Shown: in pieces, positions 6,528-15,089 of the stretch
Layout of the letters: every line of letters begins with the position of its first letter
Numbering within the stretch: position 1 is the stretch's first letter
From: Shewanella zhangzhouensis
Lineage (GTDB): Bacteria; Pseudomonadota; Gammaproteobacteria; Enterobacterales; Shewanellaceae
Length of the DNA: 64,000 bases
Assembly (NCBI RefSeq): GCF_019457615.1
Contig: NZ_CP080414.1
Coordinates: 1,424,501 to 1,488,500 of the forward strand
Reading direction: 5' to 3'
Made by a program: the position numbers and the translations under genes
The notes under the pieces: generated by a model
Databases searched by the model: none
What the model was told of the DNA's origin: nothing
Seen by the model: only the letters and a program-made list of their open reading frames with translations

Positions 6528-9098
6528 TTAAAAAATTGTCTGGGACAGGGCACTGACCAGTGCCTCTTTAAGCCGTCGCTGTTCCTCTTCACTGAGGGCC
6601 TGACCGTCATTGGTTTGCAGTACGAAAAAGTCTTCAGCCCGCTCACCGATAGTGGTGATTTTTGCTGCCAACAAGGTTATCTCACAGCGGTAGAAAATGT
6701 CACCCACTCTTGCGAGCAGGCCGGGCATATCCAGAGCGATAAGTTCCATCATACTTGTACCATGACGGCTACCCGGCAGAAAACTGACCTGTGTTGGTAC
6801 GTTAAAAGGTTTCATCTTGCGGGAAAGCTTACGGAACTTTGGCGGTCTGGGGTTTTCACTGGCAAGTGCCTTTTCTAGGCCCTTGCGGATACTCTGAATG
6901 CGCGACAACTGCATCAGGGGTTCGCCATCCTGCTCAAGGATAACAAAGCTGTCCAGGGCATAGTTATCCTTGGAGGTCATTACCGTCGCGTCGTGGACAT
7001 TGATGTTCTTGTTGTCCAATACTGCCATCACTGTGGCAAACAGCTTGGGTTTGTCGCGGCAGTAAACAAATAACTCAGTGCCGCCCCGGGTGGTGTGCTT
7101 GGAAATCAACACAAGCGGCTCATCCTGGCGGTGTTTGAGAATGCCCTCGGCATGCCAGGCGATTTGATTGGGCTGATGGCGCAAAAAGTAATCGGCTTTG
7201 AATCTCGCCCACAGGGCATCGAGTTCTTTTTCCTTCACACCACGGCGAAGCAGCTCTTTTTTGGCCTTGGCCTGGTATTCCCGCACCCGGGCGCGGATAT
7301 CCACCGGTTTTTCTTTACCCCGCGCCAGCACCCTTTGAGTCGAAAAGTACAGGTCCCGCAGCAGTGAGCCTTTCCAGTTGTTCCAGGTTTTTTCGTTGGT
7401 GGCGCAGATATCCGCCACCGTCAGGCAATAGAGATAACTCAAGTGCACCGCATCGCGCACCTTGCCGGCAAAGTCGGCCACTACATCGGGGTCTGAAATA
7501 TCCCGCCTTTGGGCTGTCACCGACATCACCAGGTGGTTTTCAACCAGCCAGCTCACCAAGCGCCCATCGTGATCGTTCAGGCCATGGGACTTACAAAACG
7601 CCAGCGCATCCACAGCGCCAAGCTTGCTGTGATCGCCGCCGCGGCCCTTGGCGATATCATGGAAGATGGCCGCGAGCACCAGCAGACCTTTTTTCGGCAG
7701 CTGGTTAATCAGCACAGAACCCAGGGGGAACTCATCTTTTTGCTCCGGCTGCGAAAAGCGTTCGATATTGAGCAGCAGCCTGTGGGTGTGTTCATCCACG
7801 GTGTAGGCGTGAAAGAGGTCGAACTGCATCTGGCCTTCGATGGCGCGCCAGGCAGGCAAATAGGCCGACAGAATACCGTGCTTGTGCATCAGGGAAAATG
7901 CCGAAATTCCCCGCGGATGGCGCAGGATTTCCATAAACACCTGGCGGCATTCTGGGTATTCCATCAGTGGCTGGGTGAGCGCCTTTCGTGCCTGGCGCAT
8001 TGAGCGCAGGGTAGGGGCGTAGATACCCCGTATATTGGAGTTGCGGGCTATCAGCAGAAACAGCCCCATGATGTCTTCCGGCTTCACGAACGGATTGGCC
8101 GAAAGGGCCTCAATAAAGCTGCCACGGCGCTGAAAGTTGTCGTTTATCGGCACAATTTCCAACGCTTTGGTGTGGCCCAATGTTGCGCGTTTGAACAGCT
8201 GCAGCAGCATCTCATTGAGCTCCATCACCCGCCGAACCGTGCGGTAGTAGAGCTTCATCATCTGTTCGACAGCAAGCTGGGTCTTGTCTTCGTAGCCCAG
8301 GAGCTCTGCGACCTGGCGCTGCAGGTCAAACAGTAAGCGGTTTTCGTCCCGTCCAGAGGCGATGTGCAGGGCAAAGCGGATTTGCCACAAAAATTGCTGA
8401 CACTCCAGAAGCTCTTCAAGTTCTATCGGCTCAAGAAAACCGTAACCGACCAGTTCTTCGAGGCGCGACGCATTGAAGTGACGCATGGCAACCCAGGCCA
8501 CGGTTTGGATGTCGCGAAGGCCACCCGGGCAACTTTTGACGTTGGGTTCCAAATCGAACGCGCTCGCCTTGGTGTGCCGGGCATGCTGCTCATCCCGCTT
8601 GGCTACAAAAAAATCGCTGGATGGCCAAAAGTCCTGGGTGCGGATGGCATCGTACAGCTCATCAAACAGGGACTCTTTGCCGGCGAGAAAGCGCGCCTCC
8701 AACAAATTGGTGGCGATGGTGATATCGTCCCGGCCGAGGGTAAGGGTATCTTTGATGGTACGGACGCTGTGGCCAATTTCCAGGCCCGCGTCCCATAAAA
8801 AGGCAATAAAGTAACCGAGGACAAACTCGGCTTCCTTGGGGAGCTTCTCATCCACCAACATCAGCAAATCTATATCTGAGTGGGGATGCAGCTCACCACG
8901 ACCATATCCCCCCACCGCAACCAGCGCGATGGGGAAGTTGGCCAGGCCGTGCTGGCTCCAGGCGGTTTGCAGTAATTCATCGACGACCCGGCATCGGCGC
9001 CTGACCAGTTCGACTACATCTTCACGGGCCGCGAAGGCCAGCGCCAGTTCCTGATTCAGCGCCTGTAAAGAGGCTTTGGCCTGCTGAGCCGTCGTCAT
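6528..9098 (-). CDS. glnD: bifunctional uridylyltransferase/uridylyl-removing enzyme GlnD
   Basis: GlnD senses glutamine and uridylylates or deuridylylates PII proteins (GlnB, GlnK), controlling glutamine synthetase and the Ntr response. The 856 residues hold the whole architecture: nucleotidyltransferase domain with GGYGRGE at 63-69 and DID at 75-77, a GlnD-type linker domain, an HD hydrolase domain with HDIAKGRGGDHS near residue 485, and two C-terminal ACT domains (around ELFVYCRDKPKLFATVMAVL and MMELIALDMPGLLARVGDIF). It is slightly shorter than the E. coli protein (about 890). It lies 8 bases after map and 26 before dapD, so the three are probably co-transcribed. Confidence 0.97.
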   Translation of the reverse strand: MTTAQQAKASLQALNQELALAFAAREDVVELVRRRCRVVDELLQTAWSQHGLANFPIALVAVGGYGRGELHPHSDIDLLMLVDEKLPKEAEFVLGYFIAFLWDAGLEIGHSVRTIKDTLTLGRDDITIATNLLEARFLAGKESLFDELYDAIRTQDFWPSSDFFVAKRDEQHARHTKASAFDLEPNVKSCPGGLRDIQTVAWVAMRHFNASRLEELVGYGFLEPIELEELLECQQFLWQIRFALHIASGRDENRLLFDLQRQVAELLGYEDKTQLAVEQMMKLYYRTVRRVMELNEMLLQLFKRATLGHTKALEIVPINDNFQRRGSFIEALSANPFVKPEDIMGLFLLIARNSNIRGIYAPTLRSMRQARKALTQPLMEYPECRQVFMEILRHPRGISAFSLMHKHGILSAYLPAWRAIEGQMQFDLFHAYTVDEHTHRLLLNIERFSQPEQKDEFPLGSVLINQLPKKGLLVLAAIFHDIAKGRGGDHSKLGAVDALAFCKSHGLNDHDGRLVSWLVENHLVMSVTAQRRDISDPDVVADFAGKVRDAVHLSYLYCLTVADICATNEKTWNNWKGSLLRDLYFSTQRVLARGKEKPVDIRARVREYQAKAKKELLRRGVKEKELDALWARFKADYFLRHQPNQIAWHAEGILKHRQDEPLVLISKHTTRGGTELFVYCRDKPKLFATVMAVLDNKNINVHDATVMTSKDNYALDSFVILEQDGEPLMQLSRIQSIRKGLEKALASENPRPPKFRKLSRKMKPFNVPTQVSFLPGSRHGTSMMELIALDMPGLLARVGDIFYRCEITLLAAKITTIGERAEDFFVLQTNDGQALSEEEQRRLKEALVSALSQTIF

Positions 9099-9106
9099 GG
9101 ATTACC

Positions 9107-9907
9107 TTATTTATGATTGATAATACGGGGGAAATCTTCTTCACTGCGCAGGGTGAGCACTTCTACACCCGTTTCAGTCACCAATAGAGTGTGTTCGTAC
9201 TGGGCTGAGTTTTTGCCATCGATGGTGGTCACAGTCCAGCCATCGTCTTTGTCGAGCACTGTTTGGTGGCGACCGGCGTTAATCATGGGTTCAATGGTAA
9301 AGCACATGCCAGGGCGCAGCAGGGTATTGTCGGTGTTTTTGTAGTGCACCACCTGAGGCTCTTCATGGAACGTGGCACCAATACCGTGACCACAGTAGTC
9401 ACGGACAATGCTGTACTTCTCCAGACCGGTTTTGGCACCCTTGACCACTTTTTCGATGGTGGCGCCGATTTCACCCAGCTTCATGCCGGGGCGAACCTTG
9501 CGAATGGCGGCATACAGGCTTTCCTGAGCGATGCGGCACAGACGCTTGTCTTTGGGAGACACGTCACCGATGAAAAACATCTTGGAGGTGTCACCGTGGT
9601 AGCCGTCTTTAATGACGGTGATGTCGATATTGAGGATATCGCCGTCTTTCAGTGGCTGGTCAGAAGGAATGCCGTGACAGATCACTTCATTGACAGAGGT
9701 GCAGATAGACTTGGGAAAACCGTGATAGTTGAGCGGCGCGGAAATGGCACCCTGTTCTTCGGTGTATTTGGCGCAAATATCGTTGAGTTCATTGGTAGTG
9801 ACGCCAGCCTTGACAAAGGGGGCAATCATTTCAAGAACATCTGCGGCCAGCTTACCTGCGGCGCGCATTTTTTCTATCTCATCGGCGGTCTTGATGACTA
9901 TACTCAT
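9107..9907 (-). CDS. map: methionine aminopeptidase, type I
   Basis: Map removes the initiator methionine from nascent proteins in the cytoplasm. The protein has 266 residues. The five metal ligands are all visible: Asp95 (NIDITV), Asp106 (HGDTSKMF), His174 (YCGHGIG), Glu206 (FTIEPM) and Glu239 (YEHTLLVTETG). No zinc-finger extension is present, so it is the type Ia bacterial form. It is the first gene of the unit and divergent from rpsB. A possible extended -10 (GATACT on the minus strand, 9926-9931, preceded by TG) lies just upstream of the gene. Confidence 0.98.
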   Translation of the reverse strand: MSIVIKTADEIEKMRAAGKLAADVLEMIAPFVKAGVTTNELNDICAKYTEEQGAISAPLNYHGFPKSICTSVNEVICHGIPSDQPLKDGDILNIDITVIKDGYHGDTSKMFFIGDVSPKDKRLCRIAQESLYAAIRKVRPGMKLGEIGATIEKVVKGAKTGLEKYSIVRDYCGHGIGATFHEEPQVVHYKNTDNTLLRPGMCFTIEPMINAGRHQTVLDKDDGWTVTTIDGKNSAQYEHTLLVTETGVEVLTLRSEEDFPRIINHK

Positions 9908-9955
9908 GCAGTTGTTTTCTCACCTAGTATCACAGGGAATTGGGGCGCTGACGTG

Positions 9956-10000
9956 CCATAAATCAGCCCGCAAAAATTTGTATTGCGGGCTGATTTATGG
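9956..10000. repeat. 18-bp perfect inverted repeat in the map/rpsB intergenic region
   Basis: The arms CCATAAATCAGCCCGCAA (9956-9973) and TTGCGGGCTGATTTATGG (9983-10000) are perfectly complementary, separated by nine AT-rich bases. The right arm ends immediately before the proposed rpsB -10 box and fills the promoter spacer. It could be an operator for a dimeric regulator, or a cruciform; it is not followed by a T-run in the plus direction, so it does not look like a terminator. Confidence 0.85.
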
Positions 10001-10006
10001 TATAAA
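9978..10006 (+). promoter_or_regulatory. candidate rpsB-tsf promoter
   Basis: TTGTAT (9978-9983) and TATAAA (10001-10006) are separated by exactly 17 bases and followed by a GC-rich discriminator (GCGCGCC), a feature of stringently controlled ribosomal promoters. It would give a leader of about 200 bases. Start-site mapping is absent, so this is a prediction. Confidence 0.55.
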
Positions 10007-10011
10007 GCGCG

Positions 10012-10219
10012 CCGTTATGTTTGACTCTCAAAAACACCGCGTGGGGAGAACCCGGGCAGTGGTGAGTGAAATATGGCTGCCATTATACATGGCTAATCTG
10101 TAAATACTAAATCGCACACGTGTCGGCACATGCCTCGGGGTGCTTCCGGTCAAAGGCCGGGGGTCGAGGTCATGGGACGCGTGGAGGTCAAACCCCTTTT
10201 ACTTTTTAAGGTATTCAAA
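10012..10219 (+). ncRNA. rpsB leader region (t44/tff-like, S2 autoregulation)
   Basis: The long 5' leader of rpsB contains an internal GC-rich, structured segment at about 10115-10195 (CCTCGGGGTGCTTCCGGTC, then AAAGGCCGGGGGTCGAGG). In E. coli the space between map and rpsB holds the t44/tff RNA, which is the rpsB leader through which ribosomal protein S2 represses its own operon. Position and the CCGG-rich stem support the same element here; I could not run a covariance search. The segment before 10115 looks unstructured. The ribosome-binding site AAGG lies at 10207-10211. Confidence 0.6.
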
Positions 10220-10948
10220 ATGACTACAGTTTCAATGCGCGACATGCTCCAGGCCGGTGTTCACTTCGGTCACCAGACCCGTTACTGGAACCCAAAGATG
10301 AAGCCATTCATCTTCGGTGCCCGCAACGGTGTACACATCATCAACCTCGAGCACACTGTACCAATGTTCAACGAAGCTCTGGCTTTCATCAGCAACGTAG
10401 CTTCCAAGAAAGGTAAAATCCTGTTTGTTGGTACCAAGCGCGCTGCCAGCGAAGCTATCAAAGAAGCTGCTGTTTCTTGCGACCAGTACTATGTTGATCA
10501 CCGCTGGCTCGGCGGTATGCTGACCAACTGGAAAACCGTTCGTCAGTCTATCAAGCGTCTGAAAGAGCTGGAAACCCAGTCTGTTGACGGTACTTTCGAC
10601 AAGCTGACCAAGAAAGAAGCCCTGATGCGCACTCGCGAGCTGGAAAAGCTCGAGAAGTCTCTGGGTGGTATCAAGAACATGGGCGGTCTGCCTGATGCTC
10701 TGTTCGTGATCGGTGCCGACCACGAGCACATCGCCATCAAAGAAGCCAACAACCTGGGTATCCCAGTAGTTGCTGTGGTTGATACCAACGCTTCTCCAGA
10801 CGGCGTGAACTACATCGTTCCAGGTAACGACGACGCTATGCGTGCTATCCGCCTGTACACCGAAGCTGCTGCCACTGCTGCCAAAGCTGGCCGTGGTCAG
10901 GATCTGGCTGTACAAGCTGAGCAAGACGGTTTCGTTGAAGCCGAATAA
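10220..10948 (+). CDS. rpsB: 30S ribosomal protein S2
   Basis: S2 has 242 residues here and binds late to the 30S subunit, partly through S1. Family text is clear throughout: MRDMLQAGVHFGHQTRYWNP at the N-terminus, FVGTKRAASEAIKEAA, WLGGMLTNWKTVRQSI, and NLGIPVVAVVDTNASPDGVN. The ATG at 10220 begins MTTVSMRDML as in E. coli, and is preceded by AAGG seven bases away; the longer frame upstream is leader RNA. Codon use is that of a highly expressed gene (strong bias to CTG, GGT, AAA). It is followed by two hairpins and then tsf. Confidence 0.99.
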   Translation: MTTVSMRDMLQAGVHFGHQTRYWNPKMKPFIFGARNGVHIINLEHTVPMFNEALAFISNVASKKGKILFVGTKRAASEAIKEAAVSCDQYYVDHRWLGGMLTNWKTVRQSIKRLKELETQSVDGTFDKLTKKEALMRTRELEKLEKSLGGIKNMGGLPDALFVIGADHEHIAIKEANNLGIPVVAVVDTNASPDGVNYIVPGNDDAMRAIRLYTEAAATAAKAGRGQDLAVQAEQDGFVEAE

Positions 10949-10975
10949 TAAGGTTGATGAGCTTCATCTCCCTTA

Positions 10976-11022
10976 TTAACCAAGATCTATGATTGGTTAA
11001 CAGGGGCCCGTGGGCCCCTGTT
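10976..11022 (+). terminator. double hairpin attenuator between rpsB and tsf
   Basis: First hairpin: TTAACCAA (10976-10983) with TTGGTTAA (10993-11000). Second: CAGGGGCCC with GGGCCCCTG (11001-11020), extended by AA/TT to 10999-11022 and followed by TTTATA. The second resembles a weak intrinsic terminator and shares two bases with the first. Partial termination here would explain more S2 than EF-Ts message, but EF-Ts must still be reached by read-through or by its own promoter. Confidence 0.7.
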
Positions 11023-11075
11023 TTATACCTGCTTACTCGGCAAATGATTGCCGAAACTCAAAGAGGAATTTAACA

Positions 11076-11927
11076 ATGGCAATTTCTGCTGCCCTGGTTA
11101 AAGAACTGCGTGAGCGCACTGGCGCCGGCATGATGGATTGTAAAAAGGCTCTGGAAGAGACTAACGGTGATATCGAGCTTGCTATCGATAACATGCGTAA
11201 GAGTGGCGCTGCCAAAGCTGCCAAGAAAGCCGGTAACATCGCTGCTGAAGGTACCATCCTGATCAAGCAAGGTGCTGGTTTCACTGCTCTGCTGGAAGTT
11301 AACTGCCAAACTGACTTCGTAGCCAAAGATTCTAACTTCCTGGCTTTCGCTAACCAGGTTCTGGAAGTGGCTGCTGCCGGTAAAGTATCCGTTGAAGACC
11401 TGAAAGCACAGTTTGAAGAAGCTCGTGTTGCACTGGTTGCCAAAATCGGTGAAAACATCAACGTACGTCGCGTTGAGTACATCGACGGTGAAAACGTTGC
11501 TGCCTACCGCCACGGCGACCGTATCGGTGTAGTTGTTACCGGTACCGCTGACGAAGAAACTCTGAAGCATCTGGCCATGCACGTTGCTGCATCCAAGCCA
11601 GAGTACGTAAACCCAGAAGACGTACCTGCTGAAGTGGTTGCCAAAGAGCGTGAAGTTCAGGTTGAAATCGCCATCAACGAAGGCAAGCCAAAAGAAATCG
11701 CCGAGAAGATGGTTGAAGGCCGTATGAAGAAGTTCACCGGTGAAGTTTCTCTGACCGGTCAGCCATTCATCATGGAGCCTAAGAAGACTGTTGGCGAATT
11801 CCTGAAAGAGAAAGGCGCTACTGTTGCTAACTTCATCCGCCTCGAAGTGGGTGAAGGTATCGAGAAGAAAGAAGAAGATTTCGCGGCCGAAGTGGCCAAG
11901 CAAATCGCTGCTTCTCAAAAGGCCTAA
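11076..11927 (+). CDS. tsf: elongation factor Ts
   Basis: EF-Ts (283 residues) is the nucleotide exchange factor of EF-Tu. The N-terminal UBA-like domain has LVKELRERTGAGMMDCKKAL; the core contains the EF-Tu contact motif TDFVAKD in NCQTDFVAKDSNFL; the C-terminal part EEDFAAEVAKQIAASQ closes it. The ATG at 11076 is chosen because an AGAGGAA ribosome-binding site lies just upstream and the product then begins MAISAALVKELR as in relatives. Codon bias matches rpsB. Confidence 0.99.
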   Translation: MAISAALVKELRERTGAGMMDCKKALEETNGDIELAIDNMRKSGAAKAAKKAGNIAAEGTILIKQGAGFTALLEVNCQTDFVAKDSNFLAFANQVLEVAAAGKVSVEDLKAQFEEARVALVAKIGENINVRRVEYIDGENVAAYRHGDRIGVVVTGTADEETLKHLAMHVAASKPEYVNPEDVPAEVVAKEREVQVEIAINEGKPKEIAEKMVEGRMKKFTGEVSLTGQPFIMEPKKTVGEFLKEKGATVANFIRLEVGEGIEKKEEDFAAEVAKQIAASQKA

Positions 11928-11947
11928 TCGCCGCTAGGTAAGTACCC

Positions 11948-11975
11948 CAAGACCGCAGCAGCCGCTGCGGTCTTG
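11948..11975 (+). terminator. hairpin after tsf, probable terminator
   Basis: CAAGACCGCAGC (11948-11959) pairs perfectly with GCTGCGGTCTTG (11964-11975) around an AGCC loop, followed by TTATAAT. The uridine tract is short, so read-through to pyrH is likely; the TTATAAT may also serve as a -10 for pyrH. Confidence 0.7.
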
Positions 11976-11995
11976 TTATAATCAGGATAAAAATC

Positions 11996-12721
11996 ATGAG
12001 CACCAATCCAAAACCAGCATTTCGACGCATTCTTCTTAAGTTAAGTGGTGAGGCCCTGATGGGCTCTGAGGGCTTCGGTATTGATCCCAGCGTACTGGAT
12101 CGTATGGCTCAGGAAATCAAAGAACTGGTAGAACTGGGGATCCAGGTCGGGGTAGTGATTGGTGGTGGTAACCTGTTCCGTGGAGAAGGTCTTGCCAAGG
12201 CAGGTATGAACCGCGTGGTGGGTGACCACATGGGTATGCTGGCGACCGTGATGAATGGTCTGGCAATGCGCGATGCTTTGCACCGTGCCTATGTGAATGC
12301 CCGTCTGATGTCTGCCATTCCCTTGAAAGGGGTGTGTGACGATTATAATTGGGCCGAGGCTATCAGCCTGCTCAAGTCCGGACGTGTGGTGATATTCGCT
12401 TCCGGTACTGGTAATCCTTTCTGCACCACCGACTCGGCGGCCTGTCTGCGTGGCATTGAAATTGAAGCCGATGTCGTGTTAAAAGGCACCAAAGTTGATG
12501 GCGTTTACTCCGCCGATCCTATGAAGGACCCGGAAGCCGTCAAATACGATGAACTCTCCTATGCCGAAGTTCTCGACAAAGAATTGAAAGTGATGGACTT
12601 ATCTGCCTTTACCATGGCACGTGACCATGATATGCCTATTTTGGTATTCAACATGAACAAGCCCGGTGCCCTGCGCCGTGTTATCATGGGTGAAGGTGAA
12701 GGCACCATCATCAAGAAATAA
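11996..12721 (+). CDS. pyrH: UMP kinase
   Basis: PyrH phosphorylates UMP to UDP in pyrimidine nucleotide synthesis; bacterial enzymes are hexamers of the amino acid kinase fold. The 241 residues show the N-terminal RILLKLSGEALMG, the GVVIGGGNLFRG glycine loop, FASGTGNPFCTTDSAACLRG and the C-terminal GTIIKK. All are canonical. The ATG at 11996 follows an AGGA ribosome-binding site. Order rpsB-tsf-pyrH-frr is widely conserved. Confidence 0.98.
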   Translation: MSTNPKPAFRRILLKLSGEALMGSEGFGIDPSVLDRMAQEIKELVELGIQVGVVIGGGNLFRGEGLAKAGMNRVVGDHMGMLATVMNGLAMRDALHRAYVNARLMSAIPLKGVCDDYNWAEAISLLKSGRVVIFASGTGNPFCTTDSAACLRGIEIEADVVLKGTKVDGVYSADPMKDPEAVKYDELSYAEVLDKELKVMDLSAFTMARDHDMPILVFNMNKPGALRRVIMGEGEGTIIKK

Positions 12722-12764
12722 GCGACAAGTTTGCGAACATTAATGACCGAAAAGGACATTTAAC

Positions 12765-13322
12765 GTGATTGAAGATATCAAGAAAGATGCTCAGGATCGC
12801 ATGGGCAAGTGTGTAGAGGCCACCAAGGCCCAAATGGCCAAGGTCCGTACTGGCCGTGCCCACCCAAGTCTGCTGGATACCATTCAGGTAAACTACTACG
12901 GTTCCATGACGCCCCTGAAGCAAGTGGGTAACGTAACCATTGAAGACTCTCGCACTCTGGCGGTAAACGTGTTTGACCGCAGCGCCATTCAAGCGGTAGA
13001 GAAAGCCATCATGAGCTCAGACCTGGGTCTGAACCCCATGTCTGCCGGTGCGACCATCCGCATTCCGCTGCCGCCACTGACTGAAGAGCGTCGTCGTGAC
13101 CTGGTTAAAGTGGTTCGCGCCGAAGCAGAGCAGGGCCGTGTAGCCATTCGTAACGTACGTCGCGATGCCAACTCCAGCTTCAAGCAGCTGGAAAAAGAGA
13201 AAGAGTGTACCGAAGACGACGTACGTCGCTCCGAAGAAGAAGTTCAGAAAATCACCGATCTGCACATTAAGAAGATCGACGAGATCCTGGCTGCCAAAGA
13301 AGCGGAGTTGATGGAGGTCTAA
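12765..13322 (+). CDS. frr: ribosome recycling factor
   Basis: RRF (185 residues) works with EF-G to split post-termination ribosomes. The sequence MIEDIKKDAQDRMGKCVEAT, the LLDTIQVNYYGSMTPLKQVG block and IRNVRRDANSSFKQLEKEKE are signature text. The start codon is GTG at 12765, behind an AAAGGA ribosome-binding site. The gene lies 43 bases after pyrH and ends before a strong terminator. Confidence 0.98.
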   Translation: MIEDIKKDAQDRMGKCVEATKAQMAKVRTGRAHPSLLDTIQVNYYGSMTPLKQVGNVTIEDSRTLAVNVFDRSAIQAVEKAIMSSDLGLNPMSAGATIRIPLPPLTEERRRDLVKVVRAEAEQGRVAIRNVRRDANSSFKQLEKEKECTEDDVRRSEEEVQKITDLHIKKIDEILAAKEAELMEV

Positions 13323-13349
13323 CCCTCCGGTCAGCAAGCTAGAGTTAAG

Positions 13350-13378
13350 ACGCCGTGTAGGGGTATACTACACGGCGT
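13350..13378 (+). terminator. terminator after frr
   Basis: ACGCCGTGTAG (13350-13360) pairs with CTACACGGCGT (13368-13378), loop GGGTATA, followed by the T-rich TTGTTTATTTAT. It separates the translation genes from the envelope cluster, so uppS probably needs its own promoter or read-through. Confidence 0.85.
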
Positions 13379-13404
13379 TTGTTTATTTATAGGGTTGTAT
13401 ATCG

Positions 13405-14205
13405 ATGTCTTCCAATAGGGAAATTGCCGCTGATTTGGCGTTGGATGCTCAACTCGGTGATGTCTCAGGGTTGGTCAACCAGTCTCTGCCCCAGCATGTG
13501 GCCATCATTATGGATGGCAATGGCCGTTGGGCACAGGCACAGGGCAAACCCAGAGTAATGGGGCATAAGGCGGGCGTTAAGGCCGTGCGCCGGGCTGTGA
13601 GTACTGCAAGCCAATTGGGCATCAAGTCGTTAACCCTGTTTGCCTTCTCCAGCGAAAACTGGCGTCGCCCCGATGCGGAAGTCAGCTTGCTGATGGAGCT
13701 GTTTTTCACTGTGCTTAAACGGGAAATCAAGCTGCTCAGTAAAAATGGGGTCAGGTTGAACATCATCGGTGATACCAGCCGTTTCTCGGACAGGCTGCAG
13801 CAGCAAATTCGCGACGCCGAAGAGAAAACAGCCAAGAACACTGGCCTTGTCCTTAACGTTGCAGCTAACTATGGCGGGCGCTGGGACATACTCCAGGCAG
13901 CACAGCAGCTGGCACAAAAGCTGGCATCTGGTGAAATCGACAGCAGTCAGTTTACCGAAGAGGCATTAAGTCAGCATTTATGCATGCAAAATCAGGGCGA
14001 AGTTGATTTAATGATCCGTACTGGTGGCGATTACCGCATCAGCAATTTTGTGCTCTGGCAGGCGGCCTACGCTGAGTTGGTGTTTACTGACACCCTGTGG
14101 CCGGACTTCGACGAGCAGTGTTTCAAAGAGGCTATCGCTTTATTTGCGAGCCGCCAGCGCCGTTTTGGTTTGACCGGAAGTCAAATCGAAGCCTTGCGTG
14201 CTTAA
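13405..14205 (+). CDS. uppS: undecaprenyl diphosphate synthase
   Basis: UppS makes the C55 lipid carrier for peptidoglycan, O-antigen and other envelope polymers by adding isopentenyl units to farnesyl diphosphate. The 266-residue protein has the cis-prenyltransferase motifs HVAIIMDGNGRWA (catalytic Asp37), LTLFAFSSENWRRP and the C-terminal IRTGGDYRISNFVLWQAAYAE. It is about 13 residues longer than the E. coli enzyme, mainly at the N-terminus (MSSNREIAADLALDAQ), so a later start is conceivable but none has a better ribosome-binding site. It begins the isoprenoid, phospholipid and outer-membrane gene run. Confidence 0.97.
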   Translation: MSSNREIAADLALDAQLGDVSGLVNQSLPQHVAIIMDGNGRWAQAQGKPRVMGHKAGVKAVRRAVSTASQLGIKSLTLFAFSSENWRRPDAEVSLLMELFFTVLKREIKLLSKNGVRLNIIGDTSRFSDRLQQQIRDAEEKTAKNTGLVLNVAANYGGRWDILQAAQQLAQKLASGEIDSSQFTEEALSQHLCMQNQGEVDLMIRTGGDYRISNFVLWQAAYAELVFTDTLWPDFDEQCFKEAIALFASRQRRFGLTGSQIEALRA

Positions 14206-14229
14206 GTCATCTTTTACGAGGGACGTTTT

Positions 14230-15087
14230 TTGCTAAAACAACGAATAATAACAGCAATCTGGCTTATCCCACTGGTATTTGGCGCCATCTTCTATTTGCC
14301 TTCATCCATTTTTGCCTGGGCGCTGGTGGGCGTATTTTTAATTGCCGCAAAAGAGTGGGGACGAATTATTGATGCCGGTTGTCAGATGACCCAGTGGAGC
14401 TTTACGCTGACCCTGGGCATTTTGCTGGTGGCCCTGAATATATTGGTGCCCGCATCCGAGGTGTGGCATTCGGGGCAATTGCACCCCATTTTTCTGGCGG
14501 TGACGCTGCTGGGCGGATTGTGGTGGGTTATTGCCATGGCGCTGGTCGTGACCTATCCCAAAAGCGCTCGCCTGTGGCAGCGCAGCCATATGCTGAAATC
14601 CATGTTTGGGCAGTTGACGCTGTTGCCCTGTTTTGTCGCACTCATTGCCCTTAAATCCCTGAGTACCGCCGCATCACCCTACTTCGGTGGTGTGATGGTC
14701 TTTTTGGTGATGTTGGTAGTCTGGGCTGCAGACTCGGGGGCTTATTTTGTTGGTAAGGCACTGGGGCGCACCAAGCTTGCGCCCAATGTTAGCCCCGCCA
14801 AAACCGTGGAAGGCCTGGTGGGCGGCTTGCTTACCACCATGATAGTGGTGGCTATTGTGATGAGTCTGTCACCCCAGCAGGAGCTGGGACTGGTGATTGC
14901 CGTGACCCTCTTTACCGCACTGGCTTCGGCGCTTGGTGATTTAACCGAGAGCATGTTCAAGCGGGTGGCCAACATTAAAGATTCAGGCACCATTTTGCCC
15001 GGTCACGGTGGGGTACTCGATCGCATCGATAGCCTGACGGCGGCGCTGCCGGTCTTTACCCTTATCTACATCGCCTTCTGGATGTAA
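14230..15087 (+). CDS. cdsA: phosphatidate cytidylyltransferase
   Basis: CdsA forms CDP-diacylglycerol from phosphatidic acid and CTP, the branch point of phospholipid synthesis, in the inner membrane. The 285 residues include about eight hydrophobic segments and the conserved C-terminal signature (KRVANIKDSGTILPGHGGVLDRIDS), preceded by KLAPNVSPAKTVEGLVGG. The start is TTG at 14230, with GAGGGA about eight bases upstream. uppS ends 24 bases before, dxr begins two bases after the stop. Confidence 0.96.
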   Translation: MLKQRIITAIWLIPLVFGAIFYLPSSIFAWALVGVFLIAAKEWGRIIDAGCQMTQWSFTLTLGILLVALNILVPASEVWHSGQLHPIFLAVTLLGGLWWVIAMALVVTYPKSARLWQRSHMLKSMFGQLTLLPCFVALIALKSLSTAASPYFGGVMVFLVMLVVWAADSGAYFVGKALGRTKLAPNVSPAKTVEGLVGGLLTTMIVVAIVMSLSPQQELGLVIAVTLFTALASALGDLTESMFKRVANIKDSGTILPGHGGVLDRIDSLTAALPVFTLIYIAFWM

Positions 15088-15089
15088 TC

